64,000 nucleotides of DNA from PALSA-693 sp963781155 (GTDB taxonomy: Bacteria > Actinomycetota > Acidimicrobiia > Acidimicrobiales > Palsa-688): positions 186,001-250,000 of the forward strand of contig CAWAEC010000013.1 of NCBI GenBank assembly GCA_963781155.1, written 5' to 3'. Shown in pieces: positions 44,014-53,155 of this stretch. Below the pieces are notes generated by a model that made no database searches, was not told where the DNA came from, and saw nothing but the letters and a program-made list of their open reading frames with translations. A program made the translations under genes and the position numbers. Each line of letters starts with the position of its first letter. Positions within the stretch are counted from its first letter, which is position 1.

Positions 44014-45181
44014 TCACACCGCGAGGAGCGAGCCGAGGTTGTCGCGCATGACCTTCCGCTGGTCCTCCGGTTTCATCCAGTCGAGGTATTTGGCGTAGTC
44101 GGTAGGTTCGACGAGCCCGTCATAGTGCGGGTAGTCGGAGCCGGCTGTGATCCGCTCGACCGGTTGGAACTCGAGGAGCGCCTGGATGTCCTCGTCCCAG
44201 TGCGGGGTGACGAACACGCAGCGGTGGAAGGCCTCGACGGGGTCCTCCGTGGTCTTGGAGTGGTCGATGCTGGACCGGATGAAGTTCTGGGCCCCGTACC
44301 GCTTCGCCTGGAACTCCTGCAATCGCGACACCAGGTTGGGGACCCAGCTCGACTTGTTCTCGATCGACACGAAGCGCAGGTCGGGATGGCGGGTGAACGC
44401 CCCCTGCCACACCATGGCAGCGAAGAAGTCGGACACGGCCCGGCCGCTGTTCATGATCGCGTCCAGCGTCTGGTCCTCCATCGGGCGCTGCTCGAAGTGG
44501 CCGGTGTACTCACCGGAGTGGCGGTTGTACTGGGCGGCCGCGTGAACGCAGGCGGGCACCTTGGCCTCGGCCAGCCGGGCCCAGAACGGGTCGTAGACCG
44601 GGTCAGCAGGAGACCGCCAACCGACCTCACTGCGGATCGGGCCGGCGGCGACGAGGATCGCCCGGGCGCCTCGATCCAGCGCCCACTCGAGCATGTCCAC
44701 CGACTGCTGAGGATCGGTGAGGGCGAACAGCGGCGCGCTCGAAGATGCGGTTCTCGTAGTTGAAGCTCCAGTCGTCGGCGAGCCACTGGTTGAAGGACCA
44801 GACCAGGTCGACGTGGAGCGGCAGGTCGTTCCCGACGATCTCCCCGAGGCCGTTCATCAGGGTCGGGAACATCAGCGACCGGTCGATGCCCTGCTCGTCC
44901 AAGCGGGCGATACGCTTGACCGGGTCCCGGTACTCGGGGCGGTTGGCGATCGGCTCGGTGTTGCGCCGGTCGAGCAGGCCCGGCTTCACGATCGGATCGA
45001 AGGTCGGGTTGGCCAGGTACTCCCACACTCGAGACCCGATGATCAACCGCTTGCGCCCGGTTTCGACTTCGCTGACCCAGTACACGTCCCGGCGCCGCTC
45101 GTCCGGGAGGTACCGCGTCAGCGCGTCGGTCGGCTCGTAGTAGTGATTGTCGGCGTCGACCATCCCGTAGTCCAGCTGCAC
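44014..45181 (-). pseudogene. Amidohydrolase_2 family gene split by one frameshift
   Basis: The first frame (45181 to about 44735) gives YGMVDADNHYYEPTDALTRY, SEVETGRKRLIIGSRVWEYL and WSFNYENRIFERA. The second continues VDMLEWALDRGARAILVAAG, ACVHAAAQYNRHSG, SIENKSSWVPNL and ERITAGSDYPHYDG. All metal and catalytic residues (DADNH, H in ACVHA, D in GSDYPH) are kept, so only one base separates this from an intact, about 388-residue enzyme. A sequence error is possible. Confidence 0.8.
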
Positions 45182-45499
45182 GGCGGGCTCCCCCTGTTAT
45201 CGGTTTATTGGCAGCGTACAAGCACCCTGATGGGTTGACAAACGGCGTTCCCGAGTTCCCATGAGGTCCGAGTAATATTCGGCCGGGCTCCGATCGTCGA
45301 TCTGGCTAGACCAGCGAAGAACGCAGGGTGGTCGCCGCATGGGCTCGGCTGGCCCGAGACCCTCGGCCGCCCTGAGGCCTTCTGGCAGCAACGGTGGACC
45401 GGGCCGGGTTTCGGGAATCGAGGCGGTCCGTCGGGCGAGTTCAGCGTCATGATCGCTTCCGAACGGTCGTCGCCCTTGGTCGATGCGCTCGCGCGGCCG
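45182..45499. other. Intergenic stretch with no recognised gene
   Basis: I see nothing supportable. It separates the divergent amidohydrolase and the IclR-like remnant and may contain the amidohydrolase promoter. Confidence 0.4.
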
Positions 45500-45790
45500 A
45501 CGAGGAGCGACACAGCGCAGCGCAACTACGGCCGGGCAGTTCGCCCGGTGCATCCGCTGGGCAAGCTCACGGTAGATATCGCACCATCAAAGCGAGTTCG
45601 AGTCGCCCAAGTCTCGGCGCCAGTGTTCGGGTCGGGGGGTCACGTCGAGGCCGTCATCTTGCTACTCGGACCTAATCATGAGCTCACGGGGTCGCAAGTA
45701 AAGCTTCTTGGTGAGCGCCTCCGGGACGCCGCCCAAACTGCCTCCGCCGAACTCCAATCCGACAGTGACAGCCACAAACCCACTGTCTAA
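45500..45790 (+). pseudogene. C-terminal remnant of an IclR-like regulator
   Basis: The frame ends with VRVAQVSAPVFGSGGHVEAV followed by LLLGPNHELTGSQVKLLGER and LRDAAQTASAEL, the usual end of an IclR-type effector domain. No helix-turn-helix can be found upstream in any frame, so the 5' part is lost. Confidence 0.5.
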
Positions 45791-46094
45791 AGGGGCGTTG
45801 CCGCCGCCCAAGCGACTGAGACGTTCAGTTACCCCAGGAACAACGGTCCGAGACCGTCACGGCACCGCCAACCGTCCTGACCGCGCTACTGGTTCGCGGC
45901 CTGCGGTTGTCGAGCCGCTCAGCCACGCGTCGATCAGGCCGGTACTACCGCCACATCAGGCGGGTTCCGGAAACTCCCGCGTTGGGCACCCAGCCAGCTA
46001 ACACGGGAGGCCGAGCCAAAGGCCGATTTGCGCTGGCTGTCCCGGCCTGAAGCCGCGTCGTTCTGAGTGCCCTGGAGATTCCGTCACCTACCGG
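45791..46094. other. Intergenic stretch between remnant and repeat block
   Basis: No gene or RNA is recognised here. Confidence 0.4.
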
Positions 46095-46232
46095 AAAAGT
46101 GTGCCCCAGTTAGCGCCGTGTGGGCACGCTTCGCTGTTTGTGTGATGTTTGCCGCGTATTACGCGACTTTTATCACACAAAGCAAAAGTGTGCCCGGTTA
46201 GCATCGTGTGGGCACGCTTCGCTTTGTGTGAC
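46095..46232. repeat. Duplicated repeat block with inverted arms
   Basis: Two near-identical 40-base units (46095-46135 and 46184-46223; each holds GTGTGCCC, then GTGTGGGCACGCTTCGCT) flank a perfect 10-bp inverted repeat TTTGTGTGAT/ATCACACAAA (46137-46146, 46172-46181). A further TTTGTGTGA copy follows at 46223. The block is AT-richer than its surroundings and non-coding. Confidence 0.8.
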
Positions 46233-46271
46233 GTCCTCGAGTTCGTCGATCAATCTCGTAACGGTCGCGTG

Positions 46272-46520
46272 CTAGGCGACGGTGGCCACGTCGCCGGCGG
46301 TGGCCTGACCCTCTCGGTACTGAAACGCGGCCTGGAGGGAGGCGCGGTCGTCGAAATCGAGCTCTGCGATCAGGTAGCACGGCTCCGGTGCGTGAACCGC
46401 GGCGACGTTGCGGCTAAGGGTGTAGCCCCGGAATCTGAAGAGCCAGGGGGATGTGCGCGTCCCGGTAGCGCCGGTCGAAGCCGGCGGGACCGCTTCCGGC
46501 GCCGCGGTGTCTACAGCCAC
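46272..46520 (-). pseudogene. C-terminal remnant of an EthD-family protein
   Basis: The last 60 residues read RFRGYTLSRNVAAVHAP, EPCYLIAELDFDDRASLQAA and EGQATAGDVATVA, the usual end of EthD-type (dimeric ferredoxin-like) proteins. The N-terminal half is absent; the region upstream is the end of the response regulator gene. Confidence 0.5.
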
Positions 46521-47119
46521 CCGCGTTGGTCGGCGATGTGGAGCGCTTCGAGGCGATTGCGGGCTGCGGTCTTGGCGATAGCGCTCGAAAGGTAGTTGCG
46601 GACGGTTCCCTCCGATAGGTACAGCTTGGCCGCGATCTCGGCCACGGTGGCGCCTGAGCGGGCCACGGTCAGCACGTCACGCTCTCGGGCGGTGAAGGGA
46701 GACTCACCGGCAGCCAGCGTGGCTGCCGCGAGCTGCGGGTCGACGACCCGCTCCCCCGCTACGACCCGGCGGATGGCCGATGCCAGCACCTCGGCCGGGG
46801 CGTCTTTGACGACGAAGCCGACTGCGCCGGCCTCCATTGCCCGGCGCAGGTAGCCGGCGCGACCGAACGTGGTAAGGATGATCGCCTTGCATGCCGGCAC
46901 CTGGGCGGCCAGAACCGCTGCAGTGGCCAGGCCGTCGAGGCCGGGCATCTCGATGTCGAGCAGGGCCACATCGGGCTGTAGCGTTCGAGCGGCGTCCACG
47001 ACCTGGTCCCCACGGCCAACTGACGCGACCACCTCGAAGTCGTCTTCAAGATCCAGCATGGCAGCGAGGGCGGTGCGCACCATCTCCTGGTCGTCGGCGA
47101 GAAGGAGGCGGACGGTCAC
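46511..47119 (-). CDS. NarL/LuxR-type response regulator
   Basis: A 202-residue two-component regulator. Receiver domain: RLLLADDQEMVRTAL (acidic pocket), phospho-acceptor aspartate in VALLDIEMPGLDG, ILTTF and VKD lysine. The C-terminal LuxR helix-turn-helix is FTARERDVLTVARSG, AEIAAKLYLSEGTVRNYL. The GTG start overlaps the stop of the histidine kinase gene by four bases. It probably controls the ABC transporter operon upstream on the same strand. Confidence 0.95.
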   Translation of the reverse strand: MTVRLLLADDQEMVRTALAAMLDLEDDFEVVASVGRGDQVVDAARTLQPDVALLDIEMPGLDGLATAAVLAAQVPACKAIILTTFGRAGYLRRAMEAGAVGFVVKDAPAEVLASAIRRVVAGERVVDPQLAAATLAAGESPFTARERDVLTVARSGATVAEIAAKLYLSEGTVRNYLSSAIAKTAARNRLEALHIADQRGWL

Positions 47120-48263
47120 GACGGCGGGGTAGCCGCCCCGTTGACGGCAACCCGGAGCCGCCAGCCACACGGATCGAGGGGTCCTGCATCCACAATGCCT
47201 CCGATTGCCGCCGCCCGCTCGCGCAGGCCAGCCAGGCCGTTGCCTGATCCGGCCCGCCCGCCCGAGCCGTCGTCGCGGATCTCCACCTCCGAGGCGGTCA
47301 AGGTGACCGTGCAGCGCGTGGCGTGCGCGTGACGAGCCACGTTGGTCAGCCCCTCGCGGACGGCCCAACCGAACAGCTCCTGGTGGGCGGGGTCGACCAC
47401 GTCGGTTGCGGTGGGGAGGTCGGCGGTCACGCCGGTGGCCCGTAGCAGCTCTCGGCCCCGGGCCAGCTCCCCGGCCAGGGTGACGTCCCGGTAGCTCGAC
47501 ACCGCGGCTCGCACCTCGGTGAGCGCCTGCCGGGAGAGGGTCTCGACCTCGGCGATCTCCCGGACGGCCCGTTGGGGATCGCTCGATCCGAGCCTGCGAG
47601 CCAGGCCGGCCTTGACGGTGATCGTGGTCAGGGAGTGGCCGAGCAGGTCGTGAAGGTCGCGAGCGATCCGGGAGCGTTCGTTTTCCGCTGCCAGGCGGGC
47701 CAGCTCGGCACGGGTTTCGGCCAGAGCGAGGGCATCTCTAACCGAGCGAACCACCACGAAGGTCACCACTGCCACGACGGGGATGGCGATTGGTGTGAAG
47801 TTGCTGATGGCCGAGCCGAGATGCTGGTGCCAGGACGGTACGGCGACCGGGACGAAAATCGCGGCAGCGACCAGAGCCACGACGATGGGCGCAGCTCGAG
47901 CGCCCAGACGAGCAACCGCGATCATCGTGACGTACAGGCCGAGGACGAATGCCGGGACTCGAGCGAAAGGCACCTCGGCGGCGAAAAGGGCGACAAGAAG
48001 CCCAGAGAGGAGCCAGAACCCGGCGCACTGAGCGGACCGTGGGATTCGAGGATCCCCAAAGCGACGAAGCACAGGCAAAAGGCCGCGACTATCGCGTACC
48101 CGGCCAAGGCCCTTAGTCCATGTGAGTACTGAGCAACCGCCCCGATCACGTACGCCACGTAGATGAGCGGAATCCCGATCAGTGCCGCGCGCCGCCACCC
48201 CCGGATGCGAACTCGCTGGCTCGAGGCCCACTCTGATCCTGTGGAACGGTCCGGTGTATCCAC
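47116..48263 (-). CDS. Sensor histidine kinase (NarL-partner type), frameshifted N-terminus
   Basis: The cytosolic part is intact: DHp box RSRIARDLHDLLGHSLTTI with the phospho-histidine, then WAVREGLTNVARHAHATRC and IRDDGSGG of the ATPase domain. The N-terminal membrane helices begin in another frame from ATG 48263 (RRAALIGIPLIYVAYVIGAV, YAIVAAFCLCFVALGI) and switch frame near 48040 to FWLLSGLLVALFAAE. Joined, it is an about 380-residue DesK-like kinase. One indel error or mutation separates it from a full gene. Confidence 0.8.
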
Positions 48264-48274
48264 GGCGTTTCAGG

Positions 48275-49021
48275 CTACCGTCGGTAGCGGCTCAGACCCG
48301 GGTCGCGTCCCGCCGATAGGCGAGCAAGGCCAGAGGGGCAATCGAGGGCCGTCCACACGGCGACCACGATCCAACCCTCCGCCGGCCAGCCGCCCAGCAC
48401 AAGAGCAGCTTTGCCTGCCCTCACCATCCAAAACGAGGGAAGCAGCTTCACCAGCGTGAGCATGATCCCCCTGTTGAAGAGGCTGCCGTAAGCCCCGCCG
48501 AAGAGGGCGAAGATGACTATCAACCCCCCCACAGCGGGCGCCAACGAGTCGACGGTCACCAGGTGGCCCAGCAAGATCCCCATCAGGATGAAAGGAGCCA
48601 GCCCGACGAGGATCAGCCCCGTCATCTCCAACCATTCCGTGATGCTGAGATGCACTCCCAGCGACGCCCCGGCCAGAAATACCAATAGCAGCGAGGGAAT
48701 CGCCACCACATAGGCGGTGACCACCTTCGACCCAAGATAGGTGTCCGGCCGCAAAGGCGTGATGCGCAGCTGGCGAGACCAACCGCGTGAGCGGTCGAAA
48801 GCGATACGGGCTCCCGGTGACATCACCGCGAACAATGCCCCGTACACCGCCATGCCGGTCATGAAGTACAACGGGAACGAGATGCCCTCGGTACGGGCGT
48901 TCTTGTTCGCCGAGGCGACCGAGTAGAAGAGCACGAGCGGCAGCGCCAGGGTTAACGCGAAGAACCGGCGGTTACGGAACGTGCGAAGGACGTCGTAACG
49001 TAAATTCACCAACTTCATCAT
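48275..49021 (-). CDS. ABC-2 type exporter permease
   Basis: A 248-residue membrane protein with six helices: RYDVLRTFRNRRFFALTLAL, YFMTGMAVYGALFAVMS, RGWSRQLRITPLRPDTYLGS (conserved loop), then paired helices. The natural end, ALLAYRRDATRV, lies in the next frame (stop about 48292) after a one-base shift near 48355, so the last 20 residues of the open frame are artificial. The start overlaps the ATPase gene stop by ATGA. Confidence 0.85.
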   Translation of the reverse strand: MMKLVNLRYDVLRTFRNRRFFALTLALPLVLFYSVASANKNARTEGISFPLYFMTGMAVYGALFAVMSPGARIAFDRSRGWSRQLRITPLRPDTYLGSKVVTAYVVAIPSLLLVFLAGASLGVHLSITEWLEMTGLILVGLAPFILMGILLGHLVTVDSLAPAVGGLIVIFALFGGAYGSLFNRGIMLTLVKLLPSFWMVRAGKAALVLGGWPAEGWIVVAVWTALDCPSGLARLSAGRDPGLSRYRR

Positions 49022-49929
49022 GCGGTCTGCTCCTGAGTCAGCTCCAAGAACGCTTCCTCCAGGGTCCCGCCCCGCACCTCGATGTCCTTGACCCCGGGGA
49101 ACGCCCGCAAAAGCGCGCCGAGGGCGGCGTCTGCGTCCGAACAGGCCAGGATGACCGAGTCACCGTGGCGTTCCGTGCTGAGTACGCCGGGGAGCGCGGA
49201 GAGTGTGGGCAGATCGACGTCGGGGAGCGTCGCCCGGATTGTATGCGAACCGACCCGAGCCTTGATCTCGGTCGACGGGCCATCAGCGACGATCCGGCCG
49301 CGCGCCATCAGCACGATCCGGTCGGCGTAGGCGTCGGCCTCCTCCAGGTAGTGGGTGGCGAAAACGATCGTCTTGCCGCGTTCGGCCATCGCCCGCATCG
49401 ACTGCCAGAAGTCGCGCCGACCCTCGACGTCAATCCCCACGGTCGGCTCGTCCAGAACCAGGAAATCGGGGTCGCCGACCAAGGCGGCGGCGAACCGGAC
49501 ACGCTGGGCCTGGCCGCCAGACAGCTTGTTGGTCCAGCGATCGGCGAACTCGTCGACCCCGGTGACTCGCAAGACCCCCTCCACGTCGAGCGGATGCGGA
49601 TAGTACGACGCCACCAACGTCACCAGCTCGCGCGCCCGCAGATAGTCGGGCGGTGAGCCGGTCTGGAGCATGCCGCCAACCCAGCCCGCGTGCACTGCCT
49701 TCGCTGGCGGGACACCAAAGACCGAGACCGTCCCGTGGTCGGGGCGGGAGAGGCCGAGAATCATGTCGATAGTTGTCGTCTTGCCGGCGCCGTTCGGACC
49801 GAGCAAAGCCACCGTCTCTCCCGGCGCGATCGCCAGATCGATTCCGCGAACGGCGTGCACCGATCCGTACGACTTCCACAAGGCGGTCGCGGTGATTCCC
49901 CCCGAAAGGTCTGCGTCGAAATTTGCCAT
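49018..49929 (-). CDS. ABC transporter ATP-binding protein
   Basis: A 303-residue DrrA-type ATPase: Walker A GPNGAGKTT, Q-loop GGMLQTG, signature LSGGQAQR, Walker B FLVLDEP and H-loop FATHYLEE. The C-terminal 80 residues are the usual DrrA extension. With the permease it forms an exporter of drugs or lipids. The order ATPase-permease-kinase-regulator on one strand is typical of self-regulated resistance transporters. The inner ATG follows the promoter palindrome. Confidence 0.9.
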   Translation of the reverse strand: MANFDADLSGGITATALWKSYGSVHAVRGIDLAIAPGETVALLGPNGAGKTTTIDMILGLSRPDHGTVSVFGVPPAKAVHAGWVGGMLQTGSPPDYLRARELVTLVASYYPHPLDVEGVLRVTGVDEFADRWTNKLSGGQAQRVRFAAALVGDPDFLVLDEPTVGIDVEGRRDFWQSMRAMAERGKTIVFATHYLEEADAYADRIVLMARGRIVADGPSTEIKARVGSHTIRATLPDVDLPTLSALPGVLSTERHGDSVILACSDADAALGALLRAFPGVKDIEVRGGTLEEAFLELTQEQTA

Positions 49930-49986
49930 GGTCCGATCGTGAGCACGGCCGCACACTGACGGTAGTGAGATAGCTCACAACAGAGT

Positions 49987-50002
49987 CATGACATTTGTCA
50001 TG
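49987..50002. promoter_or_regulatory. Palindrome CATGACA-TT-TGTCATG upstream of the ABC operon
   Basis: A perfect 7-bp inverted repeat with a 2-base spacer lies 58 bases before the ATPase start and beside the 3' end of the aldo/keto reductase gene. Such dyads are typical operators of NarL-type regulators, so the regulator encoded at 46511-47119 is the obvious candidate ligand. This is inference. Confidence 0.5.
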
Positions 50003-50054
50003 TGTGGCGCGCCCGCAACCCTCGGTCGCAGCTCTAGCCAGCTGCTGCCTGCCG

Positions 50055-50903
50055 TCATCGGATGTCGGAGATGGCCTCCTCGTCGAGCTCGATGTCGGCC
50101 GCCCCATAGTTTTCCTCGAAATGGCGGACTGACGAGGTGCCCGGGATCAGGGCCACGGACCCGGAGCGAGCTAGTAACCAGGCCAAGGCGACCTGAGCCG
50201 GGGTAGCGCCCAACCGATCGGCCGTCTTGACCACACCAGGATGTCCAAGGACGGGGTTCTCATTGGAAAAAGCCGAACCGAGCGGGAAGAACGGCACGAA
50301 TGCGATGCCGAGCTCCTCGCAACGCTCCAGGACCGGTTCGGATGTGCGGTCCGCCAAGTTGTAGGCGTTTTGCACGCAGGCGATCTCGGTGCGGCTCACG
50401 GCCCGGTTCAGGTACTCAAGGCTGACGTTGCTCAATCCGATACCGTCGAACAGGCGCTCGTCGCGCATCCTGATCATCGCGTCGAGTTGGGCATCGAAAT
50501 CAGCACCGCCTTCGTCATGCCGGCGGAGGTTGACTGCAGCGAGTCTGTCCACCCCGAGCGTGCTCAGGTTCTCCTCAACGCCAGCTTTGAGTTCATCCGG
50601 AGTCTGCGCGGATAACCAGCCACCCGTCCGGTCACGGCGGGCTCCTACTTTGCTGACCAGAGCGAGCTCGGGGGGATAGGGATACATCACCTCGCGTATG
50701 AGCTCGTTCGCCACGTTGGGCCCATAGAACTGGGCTGTGTCGATATGGTCGATTCCGAGCTCGCCCACGCGTCGAAGTACCGCCTCCGCCTGCTCGGGGT
50801 CGCGAGGGGGGCCGTAGACCCCGGGACCGGGCAGTTGCATAGCACCGAAGCCCATCCGGTCAACCTGGCGGCTTCCGAGGCGAATCGTTCCTGCTCTGGT
50901 CAT
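50055..50903 (-). CDS. Aldo/keto reductase
   Basis: A 282-residue AKR barrel protein. The catalytic set is visible: D in HIDTAQFYG with the tyrosine, K in ALVSKVG, and H in NLRRHDE. NADPH-binding residues lie in LIPGTSSVRHFEENYGA. These enzymes reduce aldehydes or ketones with NADPH. The inner ATG is used because the longer frame runs into upstream non-coding DNA. Confidence 0.9.
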   Translation of the reverse strand: MTRAGTIRLGSRQVDRMGFGAMQLPGPGVYGPPRDPEQAEAVLRRVGELGIDHIDTAQFYGPNVANELIREVMYPYPPELALVSKVGARRDRTGGWLSAQTPDELKAGVEENLSTLGVDRLAAVNLRRHDEGGADFDAQLDAMIRMRDERLFDGIGLSNVSLEYLNRAVSRTEIACVQNAYNLADRTSEPVLERCEELGIAFVPFFPLGSAFSNENPVLGHPGVVKTADRLGATPAQVALAWLLARSGSVALIPGTSSVRHFEENYGAADIELDEEAISDIR

Positions 50904-51181
50904 AGCTGGAAGGGTAATGCTCCACCGTGGCAGCCAGCTACGCCTCGGCTCCTCGCGACACGGACTGCAAGTCCTGTAGTAGGAGCTCCTCCTGGGCGCA
51001 ATGCAGCAGCGCTTCGCGAACACCCCCGGTAGCCACGAGTCACTTCAGGCCATAGCCGGCCCTCCCAGTCTGGCGCACTGAAATTGTCGAGCAGGGCCCG
51101 GTGAGTTTCGCCGTGCTCGTCGGTATGTATGGCCGAGGTTCGTTCGAGCCTCACTACCGAAAAACTCACGAGGAGATGCTG

Positions 51182-51595
51182 ATGTCGCACAATCGTGTCG
51201 ATGAAGAGGTCGCGATCAACGCGATGCTGAGCGAGATGTACCAGGCTTGGGCCAACAACGATGCCGACGGCTTCGTCAAGTACTACACCCACGACGCAAC
51301 CGCGATCTTGCCCGGCTCGCTTCGCGGCAGCCGCCAGGCGATCCGCGACTCGATGGCCGCCGGGTTCGACGGTCCGCTCAAGGGAAGCTCGATTGTCGAC
51401 CGGCAGCTGAGTCTGCGGTTCGTCGGCGACGATACCGCCATCGCCACCAGCGAAGGCGGAATCCTGTTCGCCGGCGAAGACGCGGTTCCCGAGGCGCGCA
51501 AGATTCACGCGACCTGGGTGTTCGAGAAGCGGGACGGCCGGTGGATGGTCGCTGCGTATCACAACAGTCCCGTGTTTGCACCGGTACACGTCTGA
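51182..51595 (+). CDS. SnoaL-like / SgcJ-EcaC family protein
   Basis: A 137-residue cone-shaped alpha+beta barrel protein: MYQAWANNDADGFVKYYTHD, AILPGSLRGSRQAI, ATSEGGILFAG and a final WVFEKRDGRWMVAAYHNSPV. The family includes cyclases, isomerases and proteins of unknown function. It lies 150 bases before an ECF sigma factor that itself ends in a SnoaL domain, so the two may be linked in function. Confidence 0.8.
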   Translation: MSHNRVDEEVAINAMLSEMYQAWANNDADGFVKYYTHDATAILPGSLRGSRQAIRDSMAAGFDGPLKGSSIVDRQLSLRFVGDDTAIATSEGGILFAGEDAVPEARKIHATWVFEKRDGRWMVAAYHNSPVFAPVHV

Positions 51596-51742
51596 CCGGG
51601 TGGCATACGCCGGCGACCGGCGACCTCCGGACCGGGCTCCGCGTGGAGGTCGCCGCGGCGATGATGGTGTCGGCCGCTTCGACGGTGCAGCATGGGCTCG
51701 CCGGGCGGGCCCATCCCGGTCGCGGACAAGGAGGAACCCTCG

Positions 51743-52711
51743 GTGACGGTGGACCCAGACCAGCCAGCCTTCGACGAGCTGATCGAGCCGTACCGGACCG
51801 AGATGTTCGCGGACTGCTACCGGATGCTCGGATCAGTACACGACGCCGAGGACGTGGTCCAGGAGGCCTACCTGCGAGCGTGGCGGGCGCGGGACCAATA
51901 CGACTCGTCGCGCAGCTCGGTGCGCACCTGGATGTACCGCATCGCCACGAACGCCTGCCTCACCGCCCTGAGCAGTGGGAGGCGCCGGCCATTGCCGTCC
52001 GGCTTCGTGGCCGAATCCGATCCTCTCCAGCCCCTGGTGGGCGGCAAGGAGGTTACCTGGCTCCAGCCCCTGCCCGACTCTCTGCTCGACGCCAGCGATC
52101 CCGCCAGGTCAGCCGTCGACAGGGATAGCTTGCGCTTGGCCTTCATGGCGGCTCTGCAACACCTCTCAGCCCGCCAGCGAGCCGTACTGATCCTGCGTGA
52201 CGTGCTCGAGTTCTCCGCCGCCGAGGCAGCGGAGATTCTCGACGCCACGGTGATCTCGGTAAATAGCTCGCTTCGCCGGGCCCGAGCCAGCGTCGAGGCC
52301 AGCGGCGCCCATCCCGACAACGTCAACCGGCCCCCAGAAGCCGAGCAGCGGGAGTGGATCGAGCGCTACATGCGCGCCTTCGTCGAGGCGGACATCGAGG
52401 CGCTCAAGCAACTACTGGCCGAGGACGTCCTCATGGAGATGCCGCCAATGCTGAACTGGTTCGTCGGCCGCCACAACTACGGGTTGTTCATGGAATGGGT
52501 CTTCGGAGCGGCCGGAACGGACTGGCGGCTCGAGTCCATCAGCGCCAACGGGCAGCCGGGCTTCGCAGCGTACCGGCGAATCGGTGAGACCTACACCCTC
52601 CACACCATCCAGTTGTTCGTTGTCGGGCCGGACGGCATCATCCGCAACTCGGTCTTTCAGGATGACGACGTGTTCAACCTGTTCGGACTGCCGTTCCAGC
52701 TTGATCCCTGA
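51743..52711 (+). CDS. ECF RNA polymerase sigma factor with SnoaL-like C-terminus
   Basis: A 322-residue sigma factor of the SigG/SigJ type (ECF41-like/ECF56-like). Region 2 shows MLGSVHDAEDVVQEAYLRAW and VRTWMYRIATNACL; region 4 shows LSARQRAVLILRDVLEFSAA and NSSLRRARA. From about residue 200 a SnoaL/NTF2 domain follows (YMRAFVEADIEALKQLLAED), which in such factors regulates activity in place of a separate anti-sigma factor. The GTG start follows AAGGAGG. Confidence 0.9.
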   Translation: MTVDPDQPAFDELIEPYRTEMFADCYRMLGSVHDAEDVVQEAYLRAWRARDQYDSSRSSVRTWMYRIATNACLTALSSGRRRPLPSGFVAESDPLQPLVGGKEVTWLQPLPDSLLDASDPARSAVDRDSLRLAFMAALQHLSARQRAVLILRDVLEFSAAEAAEILDATVISVNSSLRRARASVEASGAHPDNVNRPPEAEQREWIERYMRAFVEADIEALKQLLAEDVLMEMPPMLNWFVGRHNYGLFMEWVFGAAGTDWRLESISANGQPGFAAYRRIGETYTLHTIQLFVVGPDGIIRNSVFQDDDVFNLFGLPFQLDP

Positions 52712-52904
52712 CCCGCGTTCGCCGAGGCGTCGTCGCTCGGGAGGAACCAAGACCGCCCATCTGAGCGCCGGCACTCGAGCGCCCGAGGCCACGTCGACGG
52801 CTACCGGCCCCCAGCCCGGCTGCGAGCTGGCGAACGTCTCGGGGTCATCGACCTTCCACGAGATGGTTTCACCATTCGAGCAGCATCGTTAGGTATTGCT
52901 GGCG

Positions 52905-53034
52905 ATACGACAGAGAAAGTCCACGCGGCCGGCCCCGGACGCTCCTCTGTCGTGGTTCCCGGTTTCGTAGGCTGTGGAATACGACAGAGAAGGCGTGAGT
53001 GACGGCCGACCGTTCCTTTCTCTGTCGTATTCGC
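52905..53034. repeat. Two tandem hairpins sharing the core ACGACAGAG
   Basis: The nonamer occurs four times in alternating orientation (52907, 52945, 52981, 53021), 36-40 bases apart. It builds hairpin 1 (ACGACAGAG...CTCTGTCGT, 52907-52953, with an inner GTCC/GGAC) and hairpin 2 (stem of about 13 bp, 52979-53031). The outermost 15-base arms are perfectly complementary. It resembles a REP/BIME pair in non-coding DNA before the monooxygenase gene. Confidence 0.8.
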
Positions 53035-53155
53035 GCATCCTCCGGTCGTTCCGGGCACAACTCGCGGTGGGGGTGAGGGAACCGTGGCCGCGATCCTGGG
53101 GTCGCTTTGACCTTGGGCCGCCGCGCGGTACAAACTTCCTCGCCGCCCAGCCAAC

